From: Glaciecola amylolytica
Lineage (GTDB): Bacteria; Bacteroidota; Bacteroidia; Flavobacteriales_D; Crocinitomicaceae
Length of the DNA stretch: 64,000 bases
Assembly: GCA_003856375.1 (NCBI GenBank)
Contig: CP034120.1
Coordinates: forward strand, 4,459,501 to 4,523,500
Reading direction: 5' to 3'
Part shown: piece after piece, positions 33,952 to 43,327 of the stretch
Layout: each line of letters starts with the position of its first letter
Position numbering within the stretch: position 1 is the stretch's first letter
The notes under the pieces: model-generated
Seen by the model: only the letters and a program-made list of their open reading frames with translations
The model's database searches: none
What the model was told of the DNA's origin: nothing
Translations under genes and position numbers: made by a program

Positions 33952-35106
33952 TTATGCCAAAGCCTGAGTCAAGTCAGAGATGAGGTCTTCCACATCTTCC
34001 ACACCAACGCTCAAACGAAGTAAATTATCTACAACTCCTGCTTTTTCACGCTCTTCTTTCGGAATAGAAGCATGGGTCATGGTAGCCGGATGGTTGATCA
34101 ACGATTCAACACCTCCCAATGATTCCGCCAAAGAGAAAACTTTGAACGAGGAAGCCACTCGGTAAGTGTTTTCAACGCTTTTGTCCTTCAATACGATGGA
34201 GATCATTCCCCCGAAATCACGCATTTGCTTTTTCGCAATTTCATGATTCGGGTGTTCAGGGAAACCAGGCCAGTAAACTTTCTCAATTGCCGGATGATCT
34301 TTCAGGAAGTGAGCAATTTTTCTTCCGTTTTCACAATGACGCTGCATGCGCAGGTGAAGTGTTTTGATTCCACGCAATACCAAAAACGAATCCATTGGTC
34401 CCGGATTAGCTCCCGAACTGTTCAGAACAAAATACAATTGCTCATGAATTGCAGTATCATTTGTGATCAAAGCTCCCATCACTACGTCAGAGTGTCCGCC
34501 CAAATATTTTGTCACGGAATGCATAACGATCGTTGCTCCCAAATCCAACGGATTTTGCAAATACGGAGAAGCAAAGGTATTATCGGCAACCAGCATGATG
34601 TTTTTTGCATTTGCAATAGCAGCAACTGCCGCGATATCGATAATCTGCATCGTTGGATTGGTCGGAGTTTCTGCCCAGATCAATTTCGTGTTTTCATTGA
34701 TGTAATTGTGAACGTTTTCAGCATTCGTCAAATCAATGAAATGAAACTTGATTCCGAATTTCTCATAGATCTTTGTAAACAAACGGTAAGTTCCACCATA
34801 CAAATCATCTCCGGTAATGACTTCATCACCTGGTTTCAATAATTTCAGAACTGCATCCGTTGCCGCAACACCGCTGCTGAAACAAACACAATGCTTCCCG
34901 TTTTCCAAAGCCGCAATATTTGATTGAAGTGCTTCTCTGGTCGGGTTTTTTCCGCGTGCATAACCGTAACCTTTATTTACACCCGGAGATTCCTGCACGT
35001 ATGTGGAAGTCTGGAAGATCGGAGTCATAATCGCTCCTGTCGTTTCGTCTGGATGAACACCTGCGTGAATCGCTTTGGTGCCAAATTTCATATCTTGTTC
35101 TTTCAT
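33952..35106 (-). CDS. cystathionine gamma-synthase/lyase family PLP enzyme
   Basis: 384 residues, full length for the Cys/Met-metabolism PLP family. The cofactor-binding Lys200 is in 'HSVTKYLGGHSD', with Tyr48/Arg51 in 'YGYARGKNPT', Asp175 in 'VADNTF' and the 'SSGVAATDAVL' phosphate loop. The C-terminal 'GGVESLINHPATMTHASIP' is shared by synthase and lyase. Cystathionine gamma-synthase and gamma-lyase cannot be separated from these motifs alone; cystathionine gamma-lyase (MccB-like) is a fair alternative. The gene has its own promoter and terminator, so context gives no further hint. Confidence 0.88.
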   Translation of the reverse strand: MKEQDMKFGTKAIHAGVHPDETTGAIMTPIFQTSTYVQESPGVNKGYGYARGKNPTREALQSNIAALENGKHCVCFSSGVAATDAVLKLLKPGDEVITGDDLYGGTYRLFTKIYEKFGIKFHFIDLTNAENVHNYINENTKLIWAETPTNPTMQIIDIAAVAAIANAKNIMLVADNTFASPYLQNPLDLGATIVMHSVTKYLGGHSDVVMGALITNDTAIHEQLYFVLNSSGANPGPMDSFLVLRGIKTLHLRMQRHCENGRKIAHFLKDHPAIEKVYWPGFPEHPNHEIAKKQMRDFGGMISIVLKDKSVENTYRVASSFKVFSLAESLGGVESLINHPATMTHASIPKEEREKAGVVDNLLRLSVGVEDVEDLISDLTQALA

Positions 35107-35134
35107 AGAAAAATTTGATTCTCTGTTGGAATGA

Positions 35135-35142
35135 CAAAGTTA
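35135..35142 (-). promoter_or_regulatory. -7 promoter element of the PLP-enzyme gene
   Basis: TAACTTTG on the minus strand, 28 bp upstream of the ATG at 35106. No clear -33 box and no riboswitch-like structure in the leader. Confidence 0.5.
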
Positions 35143-35217
35143 ATGGTTCATTAATGAAATAAAGGGGATTCTCGAAAATAATTGAATGCGCTTTCCTTCT
35201 CATTATTGTAAGCTTGA

Positions 35218-36231
35218 TTATTTAACTGTAAAATCAGCTTTCCATTTCGCTCCACTGATGTCCAATAACTCAAGAGTAAACTTTCCCTTCAGGTTTTCAG
35301 GAATTCCTTCATTGAAATACAGCTTTGCTTTCGCTCCGAGTGGCAGGATCAGACTGTGTTTGCCCGGTTTTACCTTGGCCACATATTCATTTTGAATGTT
35401 TCCGGCTTTCAGGTTTGCCAATTCTTCCTGTGATTTCTCAAAGACCAGATTCCCTTTTTCATCCTTTAATTGGATTCCGATTAGAAACGAACCGTACACA
35501 TCTGCACCTTCGTCGCGGAATACGGTAAAAGACAAAGCGTTGTTTTGGATTTTGGGATTACTGATCGTGACATGGGGCTTGACGGATAAATTGTGCAGTT
35601 TGCCATAAACACCGCCGTGAAAATACTGATTGGTGAAAAGAGTCAGCCCGAAGATCAATACCGATCCCGACAAAGCAATTTTCCGGATACTTGTTTCCTT
35701 CCAGGGTAATTCTCCCGAACCCAGTAAAAGAAACCATCTTTTGGAAGTGAATGTTTTGTTTTTCCGGATAAAATAGTTGTCGAGCGAGAAATTTCCTCCT
35801 CCGGAAAGGAAAATGGTAAATCCTGCCGCAACTCCCAATACTCCGATCTGCCATTCATCCAGGCAAGTGGTACCAAGCCAGCCGGAACCGAGTAAAATTC
35901 CAAGTGCTAAACTCAAAACTCCGAAACTCATTAAACGGGTGAAAATGCCCAGCATAAACAGCAAGCCGACAATTCCCTCCACAATGGTGAAAACGGCCAT
36001 TGCCCACCAAAGAGCATCCGGATGTGAAACGAGGTATTCGATCAGGGGTTTTATTCCCAATGCATTCGGCAAAAAATGATTGAATTTCTCTCCGATGTAG
36101 CCCGCTTCATCCGGATTGAGTTTGTTTTCTAAAATGAGTCTTCTCCAGAAAGCGGAAAAATAGGTCCAGCCCGCAACCCAGCGCAGGGCAGTAGTCAACA
36201 TGCCTGCTGTTACATATGTTTGATTTTTCAT
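35218..36231 (-). CDS. DoxD-DoxA fusion (thiosulfate:quinone oxidoreductase-like)
   Basis: 337 residues. The N-terminal DoxD/DoxX-type part (about 1-160) has four to five membrane helices and 'MLTTALRWVAGWTYFSAFWRR', 'LGIFTRLMSFGVLSLALGILLGSGWLGTTCLDEWQIGVLG'. After one more helix (about 185-205) a soluble DoxA-like beta domain follows (about 215-337, 'GGVYGKLHNLSVKPHVTISNPKIQNNALSFTVFRDEGADVYGSFLIGI'). In archaeal TQO, DoxD and DoxA are separate subunits that oxidise thiosulfate to tetrathionate and pass electrons to quinone; fusions occur in Bacteroidota. Whether this one oxidises thiosulfate is not shown. A small hypothetical gene lies just upstream on the same strand (80 bp). Confidence 0.82.
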   Translation of the reverse strand: MKNQTYVTAGMLTTALRWVAGWTYFSAFWRRLILENKLNPDEAGYIGEKFNHFLPNALGIKPLIEYLVSHPDALWWAMAVFTIVEGIVGLLFMLGIFTRLMSFGVLSLALGILLGSGWLGTTCLDEWQIGVLGVAAGFTIFLSGGGNFSLDNYFIRKNKTFTSKRWFLLLGSGELPWKETSIRKIALSGSVLIFGLTLFTNQYFHGGVYGKLHNLSVKPHVTISNPKIQNNALSFTVFRDEGADVYGSFLIGIQLKDEKGNLVFEKSQEELANLKAGNIQNEYVAKVKPGKHSLILPLGAKAKLYFNEGIPENLKGKFTLELLDISGAKWKADFTVK

Positions 36232-36311
36232 AAACGAGATTTTGATTTAATAATGAACGGTAAAAGGTTTGTTGTAAAACAGCCTCTACCTTTTGCAAAT
36301 AATGCAGGAAA

Positions 36312-36668
36312 TCAAATCAGGTATTGCTCGTTGAGAATATGTAGTGAGACTTTTGTTCCGGGAACCAGATAATCCGGATACAAGACGGAAGGAATCGTTG
36401 CAGTTTTTTCAGATGCAAGATATGCTGTAAATGAATGAAGTACTGGTTTCAGCAATTGTTTTGTGACAGTACTTTTAACGGAATGGGTTTTTTCTGCAAA
36501 CGATTGACAAACAATGGTTTTGTTGCTTTTTGAACCCGGTTCCTGATTCGAAACAGGAATGTCCAGCGCCAGTTTAATTTCTCTTTTGACCGGACATGGA
36601 ACACAAACCAGAAGTATCATTGTAAGAATGATAAATCTGACTCCCGTATGTTTCCATTTAATCAACAT
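36312..36668 (-). CDS. small hypothetical protein beside the DoxDA gene
   Basis: 118 residues. An N-terminal hydrophobic segment (about 10-25) carries a CVPC motif ('LLVCVPCPVKREIKLALDIP'), which could be a membrane anchor, a redox pair or a lipobox-like site. The rest is basic, Ser/Thr rich and unrecognised. From memory, short proteins with a 'CPVKREIK'-like segment recur in Flavobacteria near similar genes. It lies 80 bp before the DoxDA gene in the same direction, so co-transcription and a shared redox role are possible but unproven. Confidence 0.55.
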   Translation of the reverse strand: MLIKWKHTGVRFIILTMILLVCVPCPVKREIKLALDIPVSNQEPGSKSNKTIVCQSFAEKTHSVKSTVTKQLLKPVLHSFTAYLASEKTATIPSVLYPDYLVPGTKVSLHILNEQYLI

Positions 36669-36825
36669 TGCATGCGTTTTGACCTGTTTAACAAAGATAT
36701 CAATCCTTTGCCATTGCTTTGATCCCGAATTGGCCCTCTTCTGTGAATCCTAAATTTCCCGGGGAATGATTTCTCTTTTCAGTATCAATTACTTCCTTTT
36801 CACTATTTTCGCTCATTCAGATTCA

Positions 36826-39800
36826 ATGGATTTTTCACAACCAAATATTGCAGATTTTATTCATTCCTTGTCGGATATGCCAAGGACGGATATGCTGGTG
36901 AATTTACCGGAATCTGCCAATGGTGTGATTTATCTGAACGATCTGCCAAATGAGAAATTTACCGTCGAAGTAGATAGCCGGTGGAAATCGGTACTGCAAA
37001 CCGCAAACCGTTTTCGTTTGGAAGCAGATGTCAATTCGCTCTGTCTCATTTTTGGTTCATTGACATCCGGGCTTCAAAACCGGGAAGGGAAATCTCCGCT
37101 GCTCATCATTCCTTTGAACTGGCAGTATCAGCGAATCACCAATACATTGCAGCTGGAACTGAATGAAGAGTTGGCAGAGGTAAATCCGTATGTGAAGTTT
37201 TTGTATTCGGAATTGTCCGGAAAACCATTGGAGGAAGATCCGGAGGAGTTGGAATTGTCCGGGAAATTTGAACGGATTAAAAACCTTCTTCAGGAATTGA
37301 ATCCGGGATTAAACGTAAACGAAGAATTTATCATCGGGAATTTTCATTACCACCGTTTCCATATTTTGCGGGAACTGGAAGGAATTGATAAATCCGACTC
37401 CAAAAAAATACTTGTTAACCAGCTTCTCGGAAACGATTTCGAAACCCCTGAAAAGATTCATTTTCCGAAAGGTTTGTTAAGTGCTGTAGATAGAGATCAG
37501 CAGCGGGTTTTTCAAACACTGGAAGAAAAAAATGTCTTGCTGCAAGGCCCTCCGGGAACCGGTAAATCGCAGGTTTTGATCAATATTCTTGGAAAATCGG
37601 TAAAAAGTCAGTTGAAATGTCTGACGGTTTCCGAAAAGCGTGTTGCATTGGAAGTCATTGTGAAGAAGCTCGCGGAAAGAGATTTGGGATCTTTTGCTTT
37701 TGTGATTCACAGCCAGACAAAATCAGCAGATTTACTGAAACAGCTCAAAGAAACCTGGAATTTACTGGAAACAGCAGATTTTAATTCCGGAAAAAACCTC
37801 CACCTTTCAGAACAATTGAGCGCGAGTCTGCAATTGTTGCTCGATCGGCTGAACTTGCCGGATTATTTTGCCGGAGTTTCCTATCAGACATTTTGCGATC
37901 TGGTATTGGAAACACCGATTGATCAAAGTAAATTCTCGACACTCATTCCTTCAATAGATGAATGGCTCAAAGTGAAATCCGACATTCAGGAATTGGATCG
38001 GAAACTTTCCGGTTTTTCCATGCTGCGAGGTTTGAAATCGCGTTTTTTTGAGCAATGGAACGGAGATCAGTTGGTGAAGGATTGCTTGGGAAAATTAACG
38101 CACCTTCAGGAAAGATTGGGAGAACTTCATTCGTTGAATGACCTCGATAAATTCATTTCGGCACTCGGACGTTGTCAGTTGGTTGAAAATGAAAACTACA
38201 AAGTCTACAGCAGTTTGGTTTTTAAGCCCAGAGAATGGAAAAAATTCCAGAAGCAGGTTCAATTGTTTATTGAACTGGAAGAAAAATGGAATGCGGAGAA
38301 AGCGGAAATTCAAATCTGGAAACAAGTACCTTCGAAAAGTCAGATGGATTCCTGGGATCAGGCATCGTCTTGGTTGCAGCTTCGAAAACGGAAAAAGGCC
38401 ATCACAAAGCTGTTGAAAGATGCTTCGGTTTTACCTGAAATTGCACTTTCAAACTGGAAAAACTACCTGGAAACGGCTGAAGAGATCAAAACTCTGGAAG
38501 GTTATTTCGTGGATTTAGGATTGAACCCCACAAGACATGAATTGGAAATGGGGATGATCTACGCAGCCGGTTTGCAAAGAGAAAGCGGAACCTTGTTGAG
38601 CGAAATTGCGGAATGGTCCTCAGATCAGCGAAAACGGATTATGGAACTTGGCTCTGAACTGAAAGAACTGAGATCCAAATTGACGAATCACTTTAAAATA
38701 GATCAGAACAGTTCGTTGGAATTGTTTTTAACCCGGAAGGAAACGGATTTTGCGACGTTGAGTTCCGTATACGAAACAGTAAAAAAACTCCCCGCATTTT
38801 TCTTCGAATTGATTGAAGAAGTAGATTCCTGGAAAGATTTGCAGGCGATGATCCTGTTTAGCTCTCTTCGGAAAATAGAATCCCTGAATCCGGAATTGGT
38901 GAAATTTTCAGGAGAAATGCTGCATCAGCGCCTGGATCAGTTAACTGAAACGGAGAACGAAGAACAGACAGATTTCGCAGAATCAATTCGCTATCAGATT
39001 CAAGGGCAATTTGCGGATTTTGAAGAATTACTGCGGACACCTGCGCAGAAACTGACCGTAAAACAAAAAGAACAAAAATCGAAACTGAAGAAAGGGAAAT
39101 CCATTCTGGTGAAGGAATTTGCAAAGAGCAGAAACAATCTGAGCATCCGGAATTTGCTTGCAAGCGATGCGAAAGAATGGATTCAGCTGTTGATCCCGGT
39201 TTGGCTGGCAACTCCCAATCAGGTGGCAGATCATTTTCCTTTGGAAGAAGAATTGTTCGATTTGGTCTTGTTCGATGAGTCGAGCCAGATTCCGCTGCCG
39301 AATGCTTTGGGATCTTTGTTCCGGTCGAAAAGAGCGCTTGTTGCCGGAGACGAACAGCAAATGGCTCCGACGAATTATTTCGGGAAGAATTTCGGTTTCC
39401 ACGATTTACTCCATCAGGCAGCATATTATTTCGAACGAGTGCCGCTTCGACATCATTACCGCTCCGAAAACAGGGGTTTGATCCAGTTTTCAAACACTCA
39501 TTTCTATAAAAACGAACTGATCGTTTACCCGTCTTTCTCTCAAAAACAAGTGTTGTTTCATCATTTAATGACGAATGGCGTTTTCGAAGACCGGAAAAAT
39601 GCAGAAGAAGCAAAGGCTATTGCCCGTTTCCTCGAATCGTTTTCCGATTGGGAGAATCAAACCTTGGGAATCGTTGCCTTTTCGGAGGAACAATTAAAAG
39701 CCATTTGGTCGGAATGTTCTCCCCGTGTTCAGGAATTGCTTTCGATTGGTGAGGACGAAGGAAAGCTCTTTTTCAAAGCCCTGGAAAATGTTCAGGGAGA

Positions 39801-40200
39801 CGAAGCGGATGTGCTCATTATCGGTTTGGGTTACGCCAAAAATCCGGAAGGAGATTTTCACATGCGTTTCGGACCGTTGAATCAGGTGAACGGCTATAAA
39901 CGACTCAATGTCCTGCTCACACGTGCCAAAAAAGAATTGCACTTCTTCAGTTCGGTGAGTTCCCGCGATTTCCAATTGTCGGACAACGAATCAGTGAATT
40001 TGCTTCGTAAGTTTCTGGTCAATCTGGAGGAAAGTCAGACACTCAAACCACAAACTGTTTTTCCGTATAATCTGGAAGCGGAACAGATCGACGGATCGGC
40101 TGTTACCTTCAAACACATCTACGCAAGAATTCCGGATGTTTCAGATCTGGCTACTTTCCACAGGGTGATGAAGCAACGCGGATGGAAACTCTATTATTAA
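36826..40200 (+). CDS. superfamily 1 (UPF1-like, AAA_11/AAA_12) helicase
   Basis: About 1124 residues from the ATG at 36826; the longer frame from 36766 adds only a hydrophobic, non-helicase-like start. Walker A GPPGTGKS lies near residue 240 and Walker B 'FDLVLFDESSQIPLPNALGSL' near 813, followed by 'ALVAGDEQQMAPTNYFG'. The C-terminal motifs are 'ENVQGDEADVLIIGLGYAKNPEGDFHMRFGPLNQVNGYKRLNVLLTRAK' (motifs V-VI). A long coiled-coil-rich insertion (about 300-800) separates the two halves, as in the DNA2/UPF1-related bacterial helicases. No nuclease or PLD domain seen. It could act in DNA repair or in phage defence, as several relatives do; standing alone between unrelated genes, it gives no context for choosing. 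Confidence 0.85.
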   Translation: MDFSQPNIADFIHSLSDMPRTDMLVNLPESANGVIYLNDLPNEKFTVEVDSRWKSVLQTANRFRLEADVNSLCLIFGSLTSGLQNREGKSPLLIIPLNWQYQRITNTLQLELNEELAEVNPYVKFLYSELSGKPLEEDPEELELSGKFERIKNLLQELNPGLNVNEEFIIGNFHYHRFHILRELEGIDKSDSKKILVNQLLGNDFETPEKIHFPKGLLSAVDRDQQRVFQTLEEKNVLLQGPPGTGKSQVLINILGKSVKSQLKCLTVSEKRVALEVIVKKLAERDLGSFAFVIHSQTKSADLLKQLKETWNLLETADFNSGKNLHLSEQLSASLQLLLDRLNLPDYFAGVSYQTFCDLVLETPIDQSKFSTLIPSIDEWLKVKSDIQELDRKLSGFSMLRGLKSRFFEQWNGDQLVKDCLGKLTHLQERLGELHSLNDLDKFISALGRCQLVENENYKVYSSLVFKPREWKKFQKQVQLFIELEEKWNAEKAEIQIWKQVPSKSQMDSWDQASSWLQLRKRKKAITKLLKDASVLPEIALSNWKNYLETAEEIKTLEGYFVDLGLNPTRHELEMGMIYAAGLQRESGTLLSEIAEWSSDQRKRIMELGSELKELRSKLTNHFKIDQNSSLELFLTRKETDFATLSSVYETVKKLPAFFFELIEEVDSWKDLQAMILFSSLRKIESLNPELVKFSGEMLHQRLDQLTETENEEQTDFAESIRYQIQGQFADFEELLRTPAQKLTVKQKEQKSKLKKGKSILVKEFAKSRNNLSIRNLLASDAKEWIQLLIPVWLATPNQVADHFPLEEELFDLVLFDESSQIPLPNALGSLFRSKRALVAGDEQQMAPTNYFGKNFGFHDLLHQAAYYFERVPLRHHYRSENRGLIQFSNTHFYKNELIVYPSFSQKQVLFHHLMTNGVFEDRKNAEEAKAIARFLESFSDWENQTLGIVAFSEEQLKAIWSECSPRVQELLSIGEDEGKLFFKALENVQGDEADVLIIGLGYAKNPEGDFHMRFGPLNQVNGYKRLNVLLTRAKKELHFFSSVSSRDFQLSDNESVNLLRKFLVNLEESQTLKPQTVFPYNLEAEQIDGSAVTFKHIYARIPDVSDLATFHRVMKQRGWKLYY

Positions 40201-40266
40201 CCGCTGGAATTCATTTTTCGCTTTTCTTGTCTTTTTTTGTACATTGTAAGTCTTAAAAAACTGAAA

Positions 40267-42807
40267 ATGAAAAAACTACTCTCCTCCATTTTGTTCATTT
40301 CATGCATTACTCTTGGTTTCGGACAGAATGAAATTGTTACTGTTCAGCGCTATTTGCAGGAAAACTCCTCCAGATGGAATTTGAAATCAACTGATTTTAC
40401 AGACCTTGAACTCGTATCAAGCGCTTCTTCCAAAGCCCCGAATACCAAACACCTGAAGATTCGCCAAACCAAAAACGGAATTTCCATTGTAGACGGATTC
40501 GGAATTGTAACAGTGAAAGACCAGCAACTGGTTCACGTAACGTCGAATTTTGTTCCGGTTTCTGAACCTGCAAATCAGGCTTCTTTGTCGGCAGTTGATG
40601 CTTTGAAAAAGGCATTGGATCATTTAGCTATTTCCCATTCGGCTTTCAAAACGCTGAAAAACGAAAAGAACTCCTTTCTTTTTGCCAAAGACGGACTTTC
40701 AAGAGAAGCAATTCCTGTGAAATTGGTTTTAGGTTCACACAACGGGCAATTGCTTTATTTGTGGGATTTGAGCATTTATCCTTTAAACTCGGAGCATTGG
40801 TGGTCATTGAGACTGAATGCACAAACGGGAGAAATCATTTTCCAGAACGACTGGATTTCCCATTGCTCATTCGAACATTGCGCTGATGAAGCTCATCAAA
40901 GTAAAGAACAATTGCTGTGTCCGCCGCCACCGCCTCCTGGAGCAGATCAATACATGGTTTATGCACTTCCGACAATCAGTCCGGCGCACGGAAACAGAAG
41001 TTTGGTTGTAAATCCTTCCGATCCGACTTATTCTCCGTTCGGATGGCACGATACGAATGGTCAGGCGGGTGATGAATACACCATTACAAGAGGAAACAAT
41101 GTATATGCTTCCGAAGATATTGACGATGATGATGTTCCGGGCTATTCACCGGACGGAACGGCAACTTTGAACTTCAACTTTCCTTATGATTCTGCTGTTG
41201 GAGTACAGGGAAATCTGGATGCTGTGATCACGAATTTGTTCTACATGAACAATATGATGCATGATATCTGGGCACATTACGGCTTTGACGAAGAAAGCGG
41301 AAACTTTCAGGAAACCAATTATTCCGGAGCAGCTTTGGGAGATGATGTTGTTTATGCCCATGCACAGGATGGAAGCGGAACCAATAATGCAAATTTTGCA
41401 ACTCCACCCGATGGAATGAGTCCCTACATGCAGATGTATTTGTGGAGTTCAAACAATGTTCCGGATTTGTTGACTGTAAATGCTCCCGGATCGCTTTCTG
41501 GTTCTTATTCTTGTTCAACTGCAGGTTTCGGTCCGGCAGTTCCGATGACTCCGATTACGGAAGATGTCGTATTGGTTTTGGACAATGGGCCCGATCCGAA
41601 TGATGGATGCGGAGTCATTAGCAATGGAGCCGCAATAGCAGGAAAAATTGCCATGGTAAGAAGAGGAAACTGTGATTTTGCGTTTAAAGTAGAAGCTTGC
41701 CAGAATTTGGGGGCTGTTGCCGTGATCGTGATGAATAATTCAGGAACGGGAACTGCCGCAATGGGTGGAAATTCAAGTACGGTTACCATTCCATCGATCA
41801 TGATTTCAAAACCAAACGGAGATTTATTTGTAAATCAAATCCAATCCGGAAATACTGTCAATGTAACGATTGTGAATCCGGGAGATTTGACAGCTACGGA
41901 TTCTGATTTTGATAATATGATTATCGCACACGAATACGGTCATGGAATTTCAACCCGTTTGGTTGGTGGTGCGGATAACGCGGATTGTTTGCATAACGAT
42001 GAACAAATGGGAGAAGGTTGGTCTGATTGGTTCGGTTTGATGTTGACCCAGGTTGCTTCGGATCAGGAAGGAGATATCAGAGGAGTAGGAACCTATGTTA
42101 CAAATGAACCGAACAACGGAAATGGAATCAGACCAGCGCCATATTCAACCAATTTTGCAGTTAACAGCTACACTTATGGAAATACGAACAGCGCTTCTTT
42201 GAGTCAGCCTCATGGCATTGGATTCGTTTGGGCAACCATGTTATGGGATTTGAACTGGGCTTTGATTGACAAGTATGGTTTTGATCCGAATCTCAGAACA
42301 GGAACCGGAGGAAACAACGTAGCAATGAATCTGGTGATAGAAGGTTTAAAGTTGACGGCTTGCGACCCGGGTTTTGTGGATGGAAGAGAAGGAATTCTGG
42401 CTGCTGATTATATCCTTTATGGTGGAGAGAACAAATGTTTGATCTGGAAAGTTTTTGCACGAAGAGGACTTGGTTATTCTGCTAGTCAGGGGAGTTCCAC
42501 CGACCGTTCGGATCAGGTAGAAGCATTTGATATGCCGCCGGTTTGTATTCTTTCAACTGCTGATTTTCAGAAAAACGCAAGGGTGCAGGTTTATCCGAAT
42601 CCTGTTAGCGAAGAACTGACAGTGAGGAATCCGGATGCAATGATTCAGGGAATTGAATTGGTTGACCTGAGTGGGAAATTAGTTTACGAAAAAGCCGTTT
42701 CCGGGCACGATATAATGATTGAAATCTCGTCCTTGAAAAAAGGATTGTACCTGATGAAAGTACTTTCTGAAAATGGATTTGAAGTAATCCGGATTGAGAA
42801 ATTGTAA
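40267..42807 (+). CDS. T9SS-exported M36 (fungalysin-type) metalloprotease with PA domain
   Basis: 846 residues from the ATG at 40267. Signal peptide to about residue 20; a fungalysin/thermolysin propeptide (about 25-150, 'LKIRQTKNGISIVDGFGIVTVKD'); the M36 domain with 'NNMMHDIWAHYGFDEESGNFQ' and the zinc motif 'IAHEYGHGISTRLVGG' and 'MGEGWSDWFGLML'. A PA domain is inserted before the zinc motif ('CDFAFKVEACQNLGAVAVIVMNN'). A T9SS tail ('VQVYPNPVSEELTVRN') ends it. It digests proteins outside the cell; the PA insertion is normal for Bacteroidota M36 enzymes. Monocistronic, convergent with the gene at 42815. Confidence 0.93.
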   Translation: MKKLLSSILFISCITLGFGQNEIVTVQRYLQENSSRWNLKSTDFTDLELVSSASSKAPNTKHLKIRQTKNGISIVDGFGIVTVKDQQLVHVTSNFVPVSEPANQASLSAVDALKKALDHLAISHSAFKTLKNEKNSFLFAKDGLSREAIPVKLVLGSHNGQLLYLWDLSIYPLNSEHWWSLRLNAQTGEIIFQNDWISHCSFEHCADEAHQSKEQLLCPPPPPPGADQYMVYALPTISPAHGNRSLVVNPSDPTYSPFGWHDTNGQAGDEYTITRGNNVYASEDIDDDDVPGYSPDGTATLNFNFPYDSAVGVQGNLDAVITNLFYMNNMMHDIWAHYGFDEESGNFQETNYSGAALGDDVVYAHAQDGSGTNNANFATPPDGMSPYMQMYLWSSNNVPDLLTVNAPGSLSGSYSCSTAGFGPAVPMTPITEDVVLVLDNGPDPNDGCGVISNGAAIAGKIAMVRRGNCDFAFKVEACQNLGAVAVIVMNNSGTGTAAMGGNSSTVTIPSIMISKPNGDLFVNQIQSGNTVNVTIVNPGDLTATDSDFDNMIIAHEYGHGISTRLVGGADNADCLHNDEQMGEGWSDWFGLMLTQVASDQEGDIRGVGTYVTNEPNNGNGIRPAPYSTNFAVNSYTYGNTNSASLSQPHGIGFVWATMLWDLNWALIDKYGFDPNLRTGTGGNNVAMNLVIEGLKLTACDPGFVDGREGILAADYILYGGENKCLIWKVFARRGLGYSASQGSSTDRSDQVEAFDMPPVCILSTADFQKNARVQVYPNPVSEELTVRNPDAMIQGIELVDLSGKLVYEKAVSGHDIMIEISSLKKGLYLMKVLSENGFEVIRIEKL

Positions 42808-42814
42808 AAGCTAC

Positions 42815-43327
42815 TTACTTCGAAGTCCTTTTAAATAATACATTTTGCAAGAATCCGACCTGATAAGATTGAACTTCAGTGTCGGATTTTTCTTTGCGTG
42901 AAGATGTTACTTCAAAGTATAATTCCTCTTTCCGAAGCTCATAAGCAGAGGTCAATAGAATTCCTTCCGTTTCAAAAACTGAAACCAGGCGTTTGCCAAA
43001 TAAATATCCGTCTATTTTGATTCCGTCGCCTTCATCCGTTTGATAGCGATTCTGTCCTTTGTAAATCAGGCGGTAATCTTTTGTAAGAGGCATTTTTTCA
43101 GACAAATAATCCATTTTCCATCCGAAAACAGAATCGTTTTGCTGCTTCACTTCAAGAATTACAGAAACACTGTCAGCCAATCTTCCCTGACTGTAAATGT
43201 GCATCGTTCCTTTCCATGTGCCGATACACTCTTTTCCGAAATTCCCGGATTGAGCCAAAGCACTCTGCGAAAATAGAATCACCAAAGCGAGCTTCAGAGT
43301 CAGAGAGATTTTTTTCTTAGTGAGCAT
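42815..43327 (-). CDS. hypothetical secreted beta-rich protein
   Basis: 170 residues with a signal peptide ending near 'SQSALAQS'. The mature part is an antiparallel-beta pattern reminiscent of lipocalin/THAP4-type small barrels: 'CIGTWKGTMHIYSQG', 'VILEVKQQNDSVFGWKMDYLSE', 'YRLIYKGQNRYQTDEGDGIKIDGYLFGKRLVSVFETEGILLTSAYELRKEELYFEV'. No named family; ligand unknown. Its start overlaps the 3' end of polA by 11 bp, so it is translationally coupled to polA although a functional link is not evident. Confidence 0.6.
   Translation of the reverse strand: MLTKKKISLTLKLALVILFSQSALAQSGNFGKECIGTWKGTMHIYSQGRLADSVSVILEVKQQNDSVFGWKMDYLSEKMPLTKDYRLIYKGQNRYQTDEGDGIKIDGYLFGKRLVSVFETEGILLTSAYELRKEELYFEVTSSRKEKSDTEVQSYQVGFLQNVLFKRTSK

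Noticed and set aside
35107-35217. SAM or other riboswitch upstream of the Cys/Met enzyme
   Set aside because: The leader is only about 20-30 bases after the -7 box and shows no conserved pairing.
36766-36825. 20-residue hydrophobic N-terminal extension of the helicase
   Set aside because: A cytosolic helicase should not begin with a membrane-like segment; a better start follows at 36826.
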